Shown piece by piece: positions 51,886 through 63,573 of a stretch of DNA of 64,000 nucleotides; the first letter of the stretch is position 1; the number at the start of each line of letters is the position of its first letter. The stretch comes from Brachypodium distachyon (Eukaryota; Streptophyta; Magnoliopsida; Poales; Poaceae). The stretch lies in contig NC_016133.3 of NCBI RefSeq assembly GCF_000005505.3, positions 6,448,001 to 6,512,000 on the forward strand, given 5' to 3'. The notes under the pieces were generated by a model. The model was not told the DNA's origin. It did not search any database and saw nothing but the letters and a program-made list of their open reading frames with translations. The position numbers and the translations under genes are program-made.

Positions 51886-52013
51886 GCCGGAGGAATCTAA
51901 CAACGTTTACTTTATAAGAACTTGCATGCAATTTTTTTTTATTTTAAAGATGCTGAAGGGTTGGTTGATTCTAACATATGGCTTGGCCTTTTCGAAAAAG
52001 AAAAAAAACCATC
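51886..52013 (+). mobile_element. 5'-truncated LINE 3' tail between duplicated LTR segments
   Basis: GAGGAATCTAACAACGTTTA, ACTTGCATGCAATTTT, AACATATGGCTTGGCC and TTTTCGAAAAAG then an A run match 56,742-56,876 closely. It ends in a poly(A)-like tail, as expected for the 3' end of a non-LTR element. Confidence 0.75.
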
Positions 52014-52600
52014 AAATTTATTTTGATAGCCAAAAATAATTTATTTTGATAGCCAAAAAAGCCCTAAAGCCCATTTTATAGGCAAATGTATTTTTAAATA
52101 TTTTATTTCGAGGAAATTCTTGTTCCAAAAGTTAGATCATATGAAGATATGATTTTACAAATTTTGTTGCATTTTATTTGGAGTGATTTGGAGCTTTGAA
52201 TCAATTTTGGAGTTCAAAAACAGAAAATAGAAAAGAAAAAGGAAAGAAGAAGAAAAAAGAAAAAAAAAACCAGGGCCGGCCCGGCCTAATGGGCCGAACC
52301 GGACCGAGCCGACCAAGCCGACAGGCCCAGCCCCGCGCGTCCACGCGCTCTGTCGCTGCCCGGTGGGCCCCACGCCCCCCTTCGTCTCCAACAGCCGCCC
52401 GGCGTCCACGCCACGCACGCGCCCGAACCACCCCACGACGCCACCCCGATTTCTCCGGCCACGCGACCCCATATTCGAAACCCCGCATGTCAGTTTGAAG
52501 CTCTCGGCCGCCTCTCTCCTTTCCCCAAACTCCCTCGCCCGATTTTTCTCGCTCCACGCTTTAATTTCTCGCCGGAGAAAGCTTTCGGCCGCCGCCGTCT
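52014..52600 (+). repeat. LTR segment, second copy of the local duplication
   Basis: Second copy of 51,330-51,885. From its end the normal LTR continues (GCTGCCGCTCCGATGAGTC), which shows that this copy is the one collinear with the other LTR at 60,157. Confidence 0.85.
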
Positions 52601-55047
52601 TCGTGATTTCGCTGCCGCTCCGATGAGTCACCCGTCCGTCGCCCGCCTATTTCCTTCTCTCCTCTCCCGTGCGCACTCCATGACGCGGACGAAATTGTGT
52701 TTGGTTGCCGCAGCTACCACGTCGCCGCCGCCCGTGCTCACCACCGTCCGCCGCCGCCCGACCGCTGCCGCCGGGACCACATCGCCGAGCCGCCCATCTT
52801 TCTTGTTTTCCCGAGCCCGGCCGCCGCTCGAAGACGCCACGACGCCGCCGCCGCCGCGTTCCTCTTCGTCTCCGGCAGCCCGCGCCGCCCCGGTAAGGCC
52901 CCCTAATCCTCACCCTTGGATCTCAATCATACGGCCCAAATTAAAACCCTAACTTCGAACCGGTACGGGCCAATACCGTCCTGCCACCTGTCAAGCAATT
53001 TTAATCATATTTTTGGCCGAATTAAAATTGTAAATTTTGCAGAAAAGCCCCGATTATTCAAACCATCATAACTTTTAAACCGTTTGTCCAAAAATTGTTA
53101 TCCGCACCTTTCCGGAATCCTCTCAACTTGTAGAATCTTTTGGCATAGTTTATTTTCAATTTGGAACAACTTTGCCAGAAGCAAATTACATAATGCTTAA
53201 TTATGGTTTAAATTTCAAATGAATTATTTCAAAATAGTTTTGAACATGTTAGCTTGCTTAAAATTATTTAAGCATGTTCTCTGTCCATTAGGACCAGAAG
53301 AGAAATTATTTTGTGAAGAATATTGCCATATAAGTTTAATCTTGATCTATGTTTTGCAAAAACCATATAAGTTTATAATTACAGCCCACCTTTGTTTCAT
53401 GCATAATAATTATCTTTTGTTATTTTTTTATGCTGTCGAAACCTTTGGTGAAGCTTTTCAAAACGGAAAACTAAACAAGTTGCAATTGGAAATAATCAAG
53501 TGTGCATCATCACCGCATATGCATCATAGCATGTTTTTGTATTGAATGTTGTGTTTATTGTGTGTATGCCTTCTTTTATTTTAGATTGTGTGGTTTGTGA
53601 ACCTTGTTGTTGCGAACAGTGCGAGAACTACCACAACCTTGGACAAGGCAAGTTCACTTTGATCATTCTCCTAAATACTTTACTATGCAATAAATGTTTT
53701 ATTGGATGCATTAGGAAACTCGTACCTCTATGCTAGCTATAAATCCCAGATAGTATAGTTTACCCTCGCCATTACCTTGCTACCAAATTGCCATCGATTG
53801 TAGTTGAAATCCTAGGCTATGGTAGTATCGTGGGGGAAATTACTACATTATGATAATTGTTATGCCTGTGGAGATATGAAATGTTTTGTTAGAGTAAGGA
53901 CAAACAATTAATTCAATGAAACATCCTGGGTGGGCTGCTTTGATGATTTTGAGGATTAGCGGCGTCAGGTCCATTTCTATGGGTCCCTCTGAGTCGACTT
54001 CCCGTGGATCCGGAAAGGGATCGTCCATGGACGTCTCTCCCGTGGATTCGGAGAGCGCCTACGTTGCAACTGTGGAATGCCACCTGTGGTAACCGAGACT
54101 GGACTAGTTTCCTATTTAGCAGCTTACAGTACAACCACAATGCTATATGGGCTCTGGCGAGACAAGAGTAAGTTGTATGATCCTAGACCCGAGAAATTGT
54201 ACTGAGGTAGAATGTGTAGGGGGGGCGTGATTCTCTCGTGGTTTAGGAAATTAACTCTGAAAATCTCGTAATCGACGCCGTTGCTACTCTACCCTGAGGA
54301 CAGCAATGGATTAACCCGTCGGTTTCTTGTGGGCAATGTGTACAAACTCTCGAGAGCGTCAAAACTAAGTACTTAGCCGTGTTCCCGGCAATGGACAATT
54401 TGAGCAACTAGATGTGGAGCTGTAAGGAAAGTCTCACTCATTCTAATTTCTTAATAAAATGAATGGTTTGAACTTGGGTTTAGGAGCATTGATGTGTCTA
54501 CTCAATGTGCTTAGTTTAATAGGAGCATGGGTGTGTGTACCCCATGTCCAATAGTGATAAAACTATTTTGTCTAAAATGATAGGATGAAACATTTAGGCT
54601 TTTACGCAAATAGCCAAACCACACCTGGCCAAATAGTGCATGTACTTGATAGGATCTGTTATAACCCTTTGGTGAACTTGCCAATACATTCAATGTATTG
54701 ACCCCCTAGTGGCTGCAACGTTTAAATGTTGCAGGTGAACCAGGTGAAGAGTGAGGTACGAATTGTTAGGGTTGCGAGTTTACATTCCAACATGTTTCGA
54801 CTATGGAGTTGTTATGGGACTCCTGTATCTTCTGCCTTCCGCTGCAAGATTTTATTTTCTTTGAGCTAACCCATGAGGTTATGCAATATGTAAGGTATTA
54901 TTAAAATTCTGGATCATTGCGTTGTAATACTTGAGACCTTTGTATCTTGATCTTACATCTTAATACTGTGTGTGCTAGCGAGTCGATCCAGGGACTAGCA
55001 CTGTAAACACAGAGATCGAACCCTTGTACGGGGCAGTCGCTTCAACA

Positions 55048-56189
55048 ACCCAGCTCAATAGTGCACTCAATTACTGATGCTGGAGCATCGGAAAGCCTGG
55101 AGTTAACCGCAACGGGAAATTGCGAACAGTCACCAAGGGTAAACGAAATTTCCACAAATTACTTAGACCCTAGAGAAATATACAATAGAAAGACTACGTT
55201 TGTCGACACTTATTTCTCTACTAAGATTGCAAACAACTTTCAAAATAATAACCCCCCTCCTGTCGGCTCATTAAATGCGCCGTGCGCTTCACTCCTCGTC
55301 CTGGCGATCCTGCGCACCGGGCGCCTGCCGCGCGCCCACGTGGCGCTGCTACTCTGTTCGCTCGGCCCCGCCCTCGCGGCAGAAACCTGTGCCCGGGAAC
55401 GCCTCCTCTCGGCAAGTGCCTTCCCGAGAGGTGCCCATGCGGGATTTTTCCCCGAAGCCCCGCTAGCCCTGCCGGGCTGGTAGCTTGCCGGGCAGCCTGG
55501 ACGCTGCCGCCCGGGGTGCGATCTCCCGGGAACCAAGCGGTGCGACCCACGCGTCGTGCACCGGTGGCACCGCGGGTGTCACCGGTGCGACACAATACGT
55601 CGATAGAAACATAGACCGGCGATTTCCGCGCAAATGGTTCCTTACCGACGGCCACGTTCCCGTTGTATCTCATAGCGTTGGTTATAGTGGGTTGGATCAC
55701 ATCTTCCCAGAAAACATGTTTCCCCCTTTCCCGCGAAACGCAACGAGCGAACAAAAAATCAAATCAATCTAGGTTTCTTCTCCAAGATCGATGTACAAGC
55801 CAGGATGCAGTCAAATCCCCCTCTGGGCACTCAAAGGTTCTTTCCATGGAGCTTGAGGATGGGGCGCCAATCGATGTGGATCCATGTGCCATGCTACCAC
55901 CATGGGGGCTTTAGGAGACGTCCGCCGCCAAGCACACCGTCGCCGTTTCACGCCCTCGGGTGGCCGTTTGGTGGGGCAGCATGTCTTCTCGACTTGGACT
56001 GTCGCAGCCTTCAATTTTTTGATATGACCAAATTTTTGGTGTTTGTATGCATGATAGCCAACCTTTTGGCATGCCAATTTCTACTTTGCCATTCTTAGTT
56101 CATCTTTTGATCAAAATTGGCCAATTCATGAACAAGCAAAAGCTTGATCAATATCTTGGCAAGGCAAGCCTAGTATTAAATCACACAGG
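55048..56189. other. unassigned GC-rich and mixed region
   Basis: The 55,270-55,600 stretch is very GC-rich, producing overlapping long frames on both strands that I do not accept as genes. TTTTGGCATGCCAATTTCT (56,065) and nearby words look repeat-derived. No LTR domain or transposase is seen. Confidence 0.35.
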
Positions 56190-56876
56190 CCTTAGAAAAA
56201 GGCTCTGCCCTAGCCGCCACCCAGCGTCGCCTCAGATCGATCTCGTCTCCAAGCCCGGCCGGAGAACTACGTCCCTGCTTCTTCTAGCACTGTGCGGGTA
56301 AAGAATAAGGTTTTCCCGAGTCCTCATCCACCTCATCGACGGCGATTCTACCTGTGGCGTTGAGGAGTGCGGGACGGTTGGTCGCTACTCTTCTGAAGTG
56401 CTGGATCTGGTTATGTGTTTTTGCTTTGCAGGTCGTCTACACGGATCGGTTTATTCGTTTCTTTTCTACCGATGAGACTTGGCCAGCTTCAACCTCATAG
56501 TGGAGTTAGTTCGGCAGGTCTTCTCGGATCCGTCTGGCCGGATCTGGGTTGGTCATCCAACCATGTTCGTCGTTTTCTTCTCCGGGACGATGGTCTGTTT
56601 CTCAGATCACTGTCGCTAGCGTCTTCTGGCTCTGACCGGCAACTTCCCGGCCACTACGTCATCAACGGTTTCCTGACTCCGACATGGTTTGGAGGTCCAG
56701 ACGCAGCATCGAGCTTCGCTCACGGCGCGCCACCGGCGAGTGCAGGAGGAAACTAACAACGTTTACTTTATAAGAACTTGCATGCAATTTTCTTTTATTT
56801 TAAAGATGGTGCTGCAAGGGTTGGTTGATTTTAACATATGGCTTGGCCTTTTCGAAAAAGAAAAAAAAAACCATGC
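56190..56876 (+). mobile_element. LINE-like unit with A-rich 3' tail (source type of the 51.9-kb copy)
   Basis: A leader-like part (CCTAGCCGCCACCCAGCG; GATCGATCTCGTCTCC) is followed by a 113-aa frame without RT motifs and by the 3' end ACATATGGCTTGGCCTTTTC plus GAAAAAGAAAAAAAAAA. It looks like a LINE that has lost its ORF2. The class is inferred from the tail and from the truncated copy at 51,886-52,013. Confidence 0.5.
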
Positions 56877-57244
56877 AGCCACTAAGTAACACCGAGCTGT
56901 CAGGTGGGTCTCACGTGGACTTTTCGAAGACTTTTTTTTCAGGATGACTGCGGACCGTTTCACCCGAAGATGGTGTCCTAAGAAACAAGTAGAAAACCAA
57001 CCGTCCGCGAAAGAAAAAAATGTACAAGCCCAAGCTAAAAAGAAAGAGGATACCGAAACTCGCACGCCATTGATTCTACGCCGAAGAAAAAGGGTACCCT
57101 GCGCTCAAAGAAAAGAAATAAAAGAAAAAAGAAAAGGGTTGCCCAACCTAGGGTTTGCGTTCCTTGTTTGCCTTCTCTTCTTCCGCCGTCGCGGCCTCTT
57201 TTCCCCATCCTCTCCGATCTCCGATTGTTCTTCTCTACACCGCC

Positions 57245-58797
57245 ATGGCTGCACCCGATGGCGATGGAGTGATCCTTTCCGATCTATCGCAGAGAGTGGA
57301 CAAGGAAAAGCGCCCTCGATGCTTACCAGAAAATCATCGGTTCCGGATCCGTCCACCCATCCACCACCCCAGCTTCATGGACGATCCTCCCCCCGAATCG
57401 ATCGTCCTCGACGCCCAGGCCTACCTCGACGACCGCACCAATGCCTCCACCGCCGAGGGCTGCACGGCCCGCGGCCATCGCATCAAGGTGACCTTCTGGA
57501 TTTCACACCCACCGCGCGTGTCATATTTCACCGTGCACTTTCCGGATCTCCCTGAACCCTCGGGCAAGATCGGCGAGTTGCCCCGGATCGTCCGCACCGA
57601 CGGCGACCTCGTCCTACTCCGTGTGTCCGTCTGCCCTCCCGGTCTCCGCCTCCGCCCGGAATTCAATGACCACATCATCTACCGGGCCGGCAGCAAGACG
57701 CTTCAGGTGCTCCCCCTCAATCCAGACCGCAAGCGCTTACCTTGTGACGCGCAAGTTGGTCTCCTCAATTGCCATGACGACACCGGCAGGTTCTTCGTAG
57801 CCGCTCTCTCTTCAGTTTACCGCCGTGGGCATTACAAGCTCGAGCTGTACGACTCCAGGAAACGCATATGGAGCACCAAGCCCATGTATGTTGAGTCGTC
57901 GCAGGCTCATGACTACTCTTTCACTAGCACAACCAAAGTGATCACCATAGGAGGGAAACGAGGTTCAATCGGCTTCGTTGACCTCTTGCAGGGTATCCTC
58001 ATCTGTGATGTGCTTATGGGGGATGACAATATCCTTCGCTACATCCGGTTGCCCTTTCTCATGGCTTCGAACAAGATGTGCCGAGACCCTCCGACGTGCG
58101 ATCGGGACATCACCGTCAGTCAGGGCTACATCAAGTACTTTGATATGTGTGTTCATGCTGAGCCTGGCTCGTGCATTGGCACCTCCTACACTTCCCAAGA
58201 CTGGGAGGCCGCCACATGGAAATGGGTGGATTCTGAGAAGAATTGGCACATGGAGTACAGGCTCAAAGCTTCCAATGTCCTGGTGGACAAGAGTCACTAT
58301 GAATTGCTCCCTAATCCTCTTCATCCCCATGGGCCTACAGAGATGAAGCCAACTTTGAGAAGACTCCATGTGGGCCATCCTGCTCTGAGCATGCATGATG
58401 ATACTGTGTACATCATGGCCAAGGTTCACCACATGGACAGCCATAAGGCGTGGATGCTTGCTGTTGATATGAGGAACAAGACTCTAAATGGAGTGGCTGA
58501 TTTCAGGCCTGAAAGAACCTATCGTTTCAATTTGACGTACCTTCAAAGCAAGATCTCCAAGCATCTGGCCAAAAGGTCTTCCAACAGGTAACTATTATAC
58601 GTGAGCGTGCCTATTTGTATCTCTAGTCGCGTAGAGGCCCGTTAACCTGCTGTTTTCTGGAATTAATAATTATGCAGTTCAACTAATACGTATATGTGCT
58701 TGACAGTCGTCACTTTGAAGGAGAAGTTTGTCATCATCTGTTGAAGTTTCGGACTACTGCTGATCAACGAAGGCAAGATATGGTTTATGCCACTTAA
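57245..58797 (+). CDS. DUF1618 family protein, two coding exons
   Basis: Exon 1 57245-58587 and exon 2 58707-58797 (donor AACAG|GTAACT, acceptor TGACAG|TCG, phase 2) give 477 aa. The ATG at 57,245 (CCGCCATGGCT context, MAAPDGDGVILSDLSQRVDK) is the first in frame; the frame upstream is open but lacks ATG. The body shows the grass DUF1618 pattern: an N-terminal part (VSYFTVHFPDLPEPSGKIGE), a central beta-rich repeat (RIWSTKPMYVESSQ; GGKRGSIGFVDLLQGILICD) and the C-terminal DUF1618 core (CRDPPTCDRDITVSQGYIKY; SHKAWMLAVDMRNKTLNGVA). The tail from exon 2 is HLLKFRTTADQRRQDMVYAT. The family is expanded in grasses; biochemical function unknown. No break is seen. It lies between two copies of the same gypsy LTR and directly downstream of a LINE-like unit, yet is not itself transposon-related. 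Confidence 0.88.
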
Positions 58798-60056
58798 TAT
58801 TTATGGAGTCTGTTAGTGCCCCATTTGGTATAGTTATTAATACTCGTCTGATAAGCCATACTGTTTCTTACATAGGACACCTATTTTGTTCTAGGACGCC
58901 CGTACCATACTACTAGGAGTACATACTCCCTGCAGATGCATGGTCAATGCCAACGTACACCAAAAATAAATTGACATTGCTTGTGAACAACCCATGGACC
59001 ATCACAAAATGAAAATATCGTTTGCATCTGATTTATTAGGCACCTGGAACCATGATTCATGAACATAAAGACTCTTCTTGCTAGTTTTGGGTTAAAGTTG
59101 CCATGGAAACACATCCATGACCGTTGGTCATCTGATGCATGTCACCACCTGAGTAGGCATAGTAGGGATTAACCTAGGGATTAATTGGCTGGGTGCTATC
59201 TACTTCGCTTCTGATAATGCTGGTATGGATAGTATCCTTGCAAATAGTTAGGTGGGATGAAACAGCTAAGTAAGTGGGTACCTCAGGTGAAACCTGGCTC
59301 TTTCTGTTACTGCGGCTTGCAATGGGAGTAGAAGGATTCGTTCGTTGCCGGACCTGTTTGACGCGGATGGTATTGATTTATTGTTGTTGCTGATGTTCAG
59401 GAAACCTACAAAGAATTACTCCCTCCGTTCCATAATTCTTGTCGAAATATTACATGTACGTAGACACTTTTTAGGAATAGATACATCCACTTTTGGACAA
59501 ATTTGAGACAAGAATCATGGAACGGAGGGAGTATTTGATTAGGGTGACATCTTATATCATGTAATGTAAGTAACATCTCATTGAGTTTTTCTTTTAATAA
59601 CTGAGGCATGCCCTATTTTGTTGCACGCAGGCACAAAGATCATGCTCTTAGTGGGCATGAGTTACAGGGCGGTTGCACCAAGGTGATGGGAGCATTTGCT
59701 ACATGATTCAGAAGTTGGGGAGCATTGGAACAGAGAGTACTGGACTTGAAGATATTGAAGGTGTATGAGTAAAGATAGTGATGTGGACCATGTTTGAGCA
59801 ATATTCTGATTATGTTTGATGTGTCTTGCTGAACTATCTCATGCTTTTCGATCCTCTCAACTGTTAGGACTCCATAATTGGTCTGTTTAATACTTTTTTT
59901 TTATCTAGTTTGGTCTTTTCTGTTTTATTGCACTGTTTATTATGTATGCACATTTTTCTATTTCCATATACTATTCTCTATTTCCATAAATAGCAATACG
60001 TGTCTGCGTCGGTTGTGTGTGTACAACTTTCTGCATGTTCTCTGCCATCAAAACTA
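58798..60056 (+). other. 3' UTR / downstream region of the DUF1618 gene
   Basis: A possible 3' UTR exon starts at 59,629 after TTGCACGCAG. T-rich sequence from 59,880 ends the region. A MITE sits at 59,419. No second gene is visible. Confidence 0.4.
59419..59531. repeat. Stowaway-type MITE
   Basis: 113 bp, CTCCCTCCGTTCCATAATTC at the left and CATGGAACGGAGGGAG at the right, TA duplications on both sides. Same family as 3678 and 8410, here nearly undamaged and probably in the 3' UTR or its intron. Confidence 0.92.
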
Positions 60057-60144
60057 CTCCTTCCGAATTAATTCACGTGGATTTGTATAGATTCTTATAC
60101 AAATCTTATACAAATCCATGTCAGTTATTTCAAGAGGAAGGGAC
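60057..60144. repeat. Stowaway-like MITE (88 bp)
   Basis: CTCCTTCCGAATTAATT at the left, AAGAGGAAGGGAC at the right, TA flanks. The arms ACGTGGATTTGTATAGATTC and ACAAATCCATGTCAG pair. It lies 12 bp before the LTR fragment. Confidence 0.75.
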
Positions 60145-60156
60145 TACAAATAATTC

Positions 60157-62118
60157 GCCAGGTGGGCCCCATGCCCTCTTTCTCCAACTGCCGCCCGGAG
60201 TCCACGCCACGCACGCGCCCGAACCACCCATGACGCCACCCTGATTTCTCTGGCCACGCGACCCCATCTTCGAAACCCCGCGCGTCAGTTTGAAGCTCTT
60301 GGCCGCCTCTCTTTTCCCCAAACTCTCTCACCCGATTTCTCTCGCTCCACGCTTTAATTTCTCGCCGGAGAAAGCTTTCGGCCGCCGCCATCTTCGCGAT
60401 TTCGCCGCCGCTCCGGTGAGTCTCTCGTCCGTCGCCCTCCTATTTCCTTCTCTCCTCTCCCGTGCGCACTCCGTGACGCGGACGAAATTGTGTTTAGTTG
60501 CCGCAACTACCGCGTCGCCGCCGCCCGTGCTCACCGCCGTCCGCCTCCGCCCGACCGCTGCCGCCCGAAGCCAAGGCCGCGGCCTGGACCGCATCGCCAC
60601 GCCGCCCATCTTTCCCGTTTTCCCGAGCCCGGCCGCCGCCCGAAGACACCACGCCGCCACCGCCCGACCGTCGCCGCCGCGTTCCTCTTCGTCTCCGGCA
60701 GCCCGCGTCGCCCCGGTAAGGCCCCCTAATCCTCAACCTTGGATCTCAATCATACGGCCCAGATTAAAACCCTAACTTCGAACCGGTACGGGCCAATACC
60801 GTCCTGCCACCTGTCAAGCAATTTTAATCATATTTTCGGCCGAATTAAAATTGTAAATTTTGCAGAAAAGTCCCGATTATTCAAACCATCATAACTTTTA
60901 AACCGTTTGTCGAAAAATTGTGATCCACACCTTTCTGAAATCCTCTCGACTTGTAGAATCTTTTGGCATAGTTTATTTTCAATTTTGAACAACTTTGTCA
61001 GAAGCAAATTACAGAATGCTTAATTATGGTTTAAATTTTAAATGAATTATTTCAAAATAATTTTGAGCATGTTAGCTTGCTGTAAAATTATTTAAGCATG
61101 TTCTCTGTCCATTAGGACTAGAAGAGAAATTATTTTGTAAAGGATATTGCCATATAAGTTTAATCTTGATCTATGTTTTGCAAAAACCATATAAGTTTTT
61201 AATTAAAGCCCACCTTTGTTTCATTCATAATAATTATATTTTGTTATTTGTTTATGCTGTCCAAACCTTTGGTGAAAATTTTCAAAACGGAAAGCTAAAC
61301 AAGTTGCAATTGGAAATAATCAAGTGTGCATCATCACAGCATATGCATCATAGCATGTTTTTGTATTGAATGTTGTGTTTATTGTGTGTGTGACTTCTTT
61401 TATTTTACATTGTGTGGTTTGTGAACCTTGTTGTTGCGAAGAGGGCGAGACCTACCACAACCTTGGACAAGGCAAGTTCACTTTGATCATTCTCCTAAAT
61501 ACTTTACTATGCACTAAATGTTTTATTGGATGCATTAGGAAACTCGTACCTCTATGCTAGCTATAAATCCCAGGTAGTATAGTTTACCCTCGCCATTACC
61601 TTGCTACCAAATTGCTATCGATTGTAGTTGAAATGCTAGGTTATGGTAGTATCGTGGGGGAAATTACTACATTATGATAATTGTTGTGCCTGTGGAGATA
61701 TGAAATGTTTTGTTAGAGTAAGGCAAAACAATTAATTCAATGAACCATCCTGGGTGGGCTGCTTTGAGGATTTTGAGGATTAGCGGCGTCAGATCCATTT
61801 CTATGGGTCCCTCTGAGTCGACTTCCCGTGGATCCGGGAGGGATCGTCTATGGACGTCTCTCCCGTGGATTCGGAGAGCACCTACGTTGCAACTGTGGAA
61901 TGCCACCTGGGGTAAGCGAGACTGGACTAGTTTCCTATTTAGCAGCTTCCAGTACAACCACAATGCTATATGGGCTCTGGCGAGACAAGAGTAAGTTGTA
62001 TGAACCTAGACCCGAGAAATTGTAATTAGGTAGAATGTGTAGGGGGAGCGTGATTCTCTCGTGGTTTAGGAAATTACCTCTGAAAATCTCGTAATCGACG
62101 CCATTGCTACTCTACCCT
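60157..62118 (+). mobile_element. truncated second copy of the gypsy LTR
   Basis: Collinear with 52,357-54,296 over about 1.95 kb in the same orientation. Shared words include GCCACCTGTCAAGCAATTTT, AACCGTTTGTC, TGTGCATCATCAC and CTCCCGTGGATTCGGAGAGC. Differences are scattered substitutions and small indels. Both LTR ends are missing. Small frames here (for example 61,166 and 61,366) mirror those at 53,219 and 53,542 and are not genes. Confidence 0.85.
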
Positions 62119-62152
62119 GTAGGGGAGCGTGATTCTCTCGTGGTTTAGGAAA
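62035..62152. repeat. tandem duplication at the end of the LTR fragment
   Basis: TGTAGGGGGAGCGTGATTCT with CTCGTGGTTTAGGAAA (from 62,037) recurs at 62,118-62,152, period about 80. The second copy forms the junction to unrelated sequence. Confidence 0.8.
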
Positions 62153-62922
62153 CCAAAAAGAAGCCGTGGCGGCCCAACAAAACATCCGGCGTCCCCAGGC
62201 CGCACCCTACTCACAAGGGGGTTAGCGGGGGCGTCGGGTGAAGGTAAAAACCAACGCGGGCCACCCTTGCCGGCAAAACAAACCAAATTTGGAGGACCGA
62301 CGTTTGGGGGGTGCGGCTGGATGCCAGCTCTACCCCAAACAAAATGCTTGCGCCGGTGCCCCCATATGGTCATGTGCGGGACGCCGTATCATGACTCACG
62401 AATCCATGCATGACCCAAGTTTGGCATGCATAGACCAAGATTTCAATTTTTACTTGTTATAAAGATTCGAGTTGGTGGTCGTCAATTCACTTAATTGAGG
62501 CTATCACCTATACAGCTAGAAAACGAATGTATATCTTGAGATAATTGTTATTTAACACAAAATTTGAGAACATAAGAGAAAAACGCAATTAACCAACTTA
62601 TCTAAAATAATAATAATATTTCCGTAGCAACGCATGTGCTTTTATCTAGTATTCTTAATATTCTTAGTACGATGTAGTCGTACACGATTGACCGCAGTAC
62701 ATCACTTTGGCTTTGTGTTCGCTAGAAAGGATTGACCGACTTGACCAACCTGCTGGCTTGGGGGTACAAACAGCCTTTCGATCGGCTCGTCACGACATGT
62801 TAGACAATAAGGCTCGTGCTCCAAATTTTTTTAATTTATGAAAAAACACAAATTTATTATAACTGTTCATCAAAAGTACAAACACCAGTAGAAATCACAA
62901 TTTTCCCTTCGGCCAAATACTC
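62153..62922. other. unassigned spacer
   Basis: A GC-rich stretch to 62,410 (AACCAAATTTGGAGGACCG; GGGGGGTGCGGCTGG) followed by AT-rich DNA. No gene or element ends are recognised. Confidence 0.3.
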
Positions 62923-63130
62923 TAGGTGAAAGAAAAAAAAACTTAGGTAAAGGCTTTACCTAGTGGCATTTCAACACCTCTAGGGAAACATTTCTTTACC
63001 TAGCGACTGGAACTCTAGAGAAAGTAATCACATAGCAGTTGTATGCCAAGGTGGAAAGTTACGGTCCCTAGGGTCAATTTAGCTCTAAGAAAAGGCGTGG
63101 TACCAAAATTTAAATCAGGTATTGCCACAT
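62923..63130. mobile_element. CACTA-like subterminal repeat block
   Basis: The word CTAGGT(A/G)AAG or its complement CTTTACCTAG recurs at 62,923, 62,944, 62,954 and 62,995. At 62,944-62,962 the two orientations form a 19-bp near-palindrome (TAGGTAAAG-G-CTTTACCTA). Such repeats occur near ends of CACTA transposons of grasses. No terminus CACTA and no transposase is seen, so the class is tentative. Confidence 0.4.
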
Positions 63131-63428
63131 CATCATCTTCCCATAGAGGAATTTACCTACATGACTCTAAAATACACCATAGGAAACCATATTGAAATAT
63201 GTATTGACCATATATGAATTTATATTGACCATTTTATTGTTCAAATACAAATAAATTAAAATGAAGTCAAAATTAACAACCAACAGAAACTCATTACAGA
63301 CATGACAAATCCGTAGATGGCTAGAGCTAGCTATGGTCAGATAATATGACACAACAGGTCAACTATTGTCACATATGAGTACGTAGCTAGATTTTGCTAC
63401 ACCAAAAAACTACATATGCAAGACCTAT
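63131..63428. other. spacer
   Basis: AT-rich; it would contain the 3' UTR of the candidate minus-strand gene that follows. Nothing else is recognised. Confidence 0.3.
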
Positions 63429-63573
63429 TTAGTTGTTGCTGGCATTTGGATACTCATGAGCAGCGAAGAGAAGATAATTGTGCACGTTGCAATCTTTTGA
63501 AGAAACCTCAAAACGGCCTATCTTGATCTGCAGCAGGCTCGTCGGCAGAAAAAATTGAGATGGCACTGTGCTC
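63429..63573 (-). CDS. candidate terminal exon of an unknown gene (partial)
   Basis: Minus strand: after TTATTTCCAG| (acceptor at 63,574) the frame in phase 1 reads STVPSQFFLPTSLLQIKIGR then FEVSSKDCNVHNYLLFAAHE and YPNASNN, ending in TAA (63,431-63,429). Its composition is unlike the surrounding AT-rich DNA and the acceptor is strong. I do not recognise the family, and no upstream exon is certain in the remaining 427 bp. It may be the end of a gene that starts beyond the right edge. Confidence 0.4.

Larger units (their letters stand above)
49755..55047 (+). mobile_element. 3' LTR of the gypsy element, with nested insertions
   Basis: It starts TGTAACATCCCAATTTTC directly after the polypurine tract and is followed for over 5 kb; the end near CGCTTCAACA (about 55,047) fits the TG...CA rule. 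Subtracting the solo copia LTR (49,862-51,193 with its duplication) and the duplicated segment (51,330-52,013) leaves about 3.3 kb for the LTR. It has AT-rich parts, a GC-rich CDS-like block (51,560-51,890 and 52,270-52,910) with no known protein, and multiple small frames that are not genes. The second copy at 60,157-62,118 confirms that this is repeated DNA. Confidence 0.7.

Noticed and set aside
53219..53736. 108-aa and 64-aa frames, echoed at 61,166-61,560
   Set aside because: They lie within the gypsy LTR; their recurrence reflects repeated DNA rather than conserved genes.
55221..55754. 177-aa minus-strand frame
   Set aside because: GC-rich low-complexity product with competing frames on the plus strand; no domain or promoter.
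57155..57244. N-terminal extension of the DUF1618 protein
   Set aside because: The frame is open but has no ATG before 57,245, which has a good initiation context.
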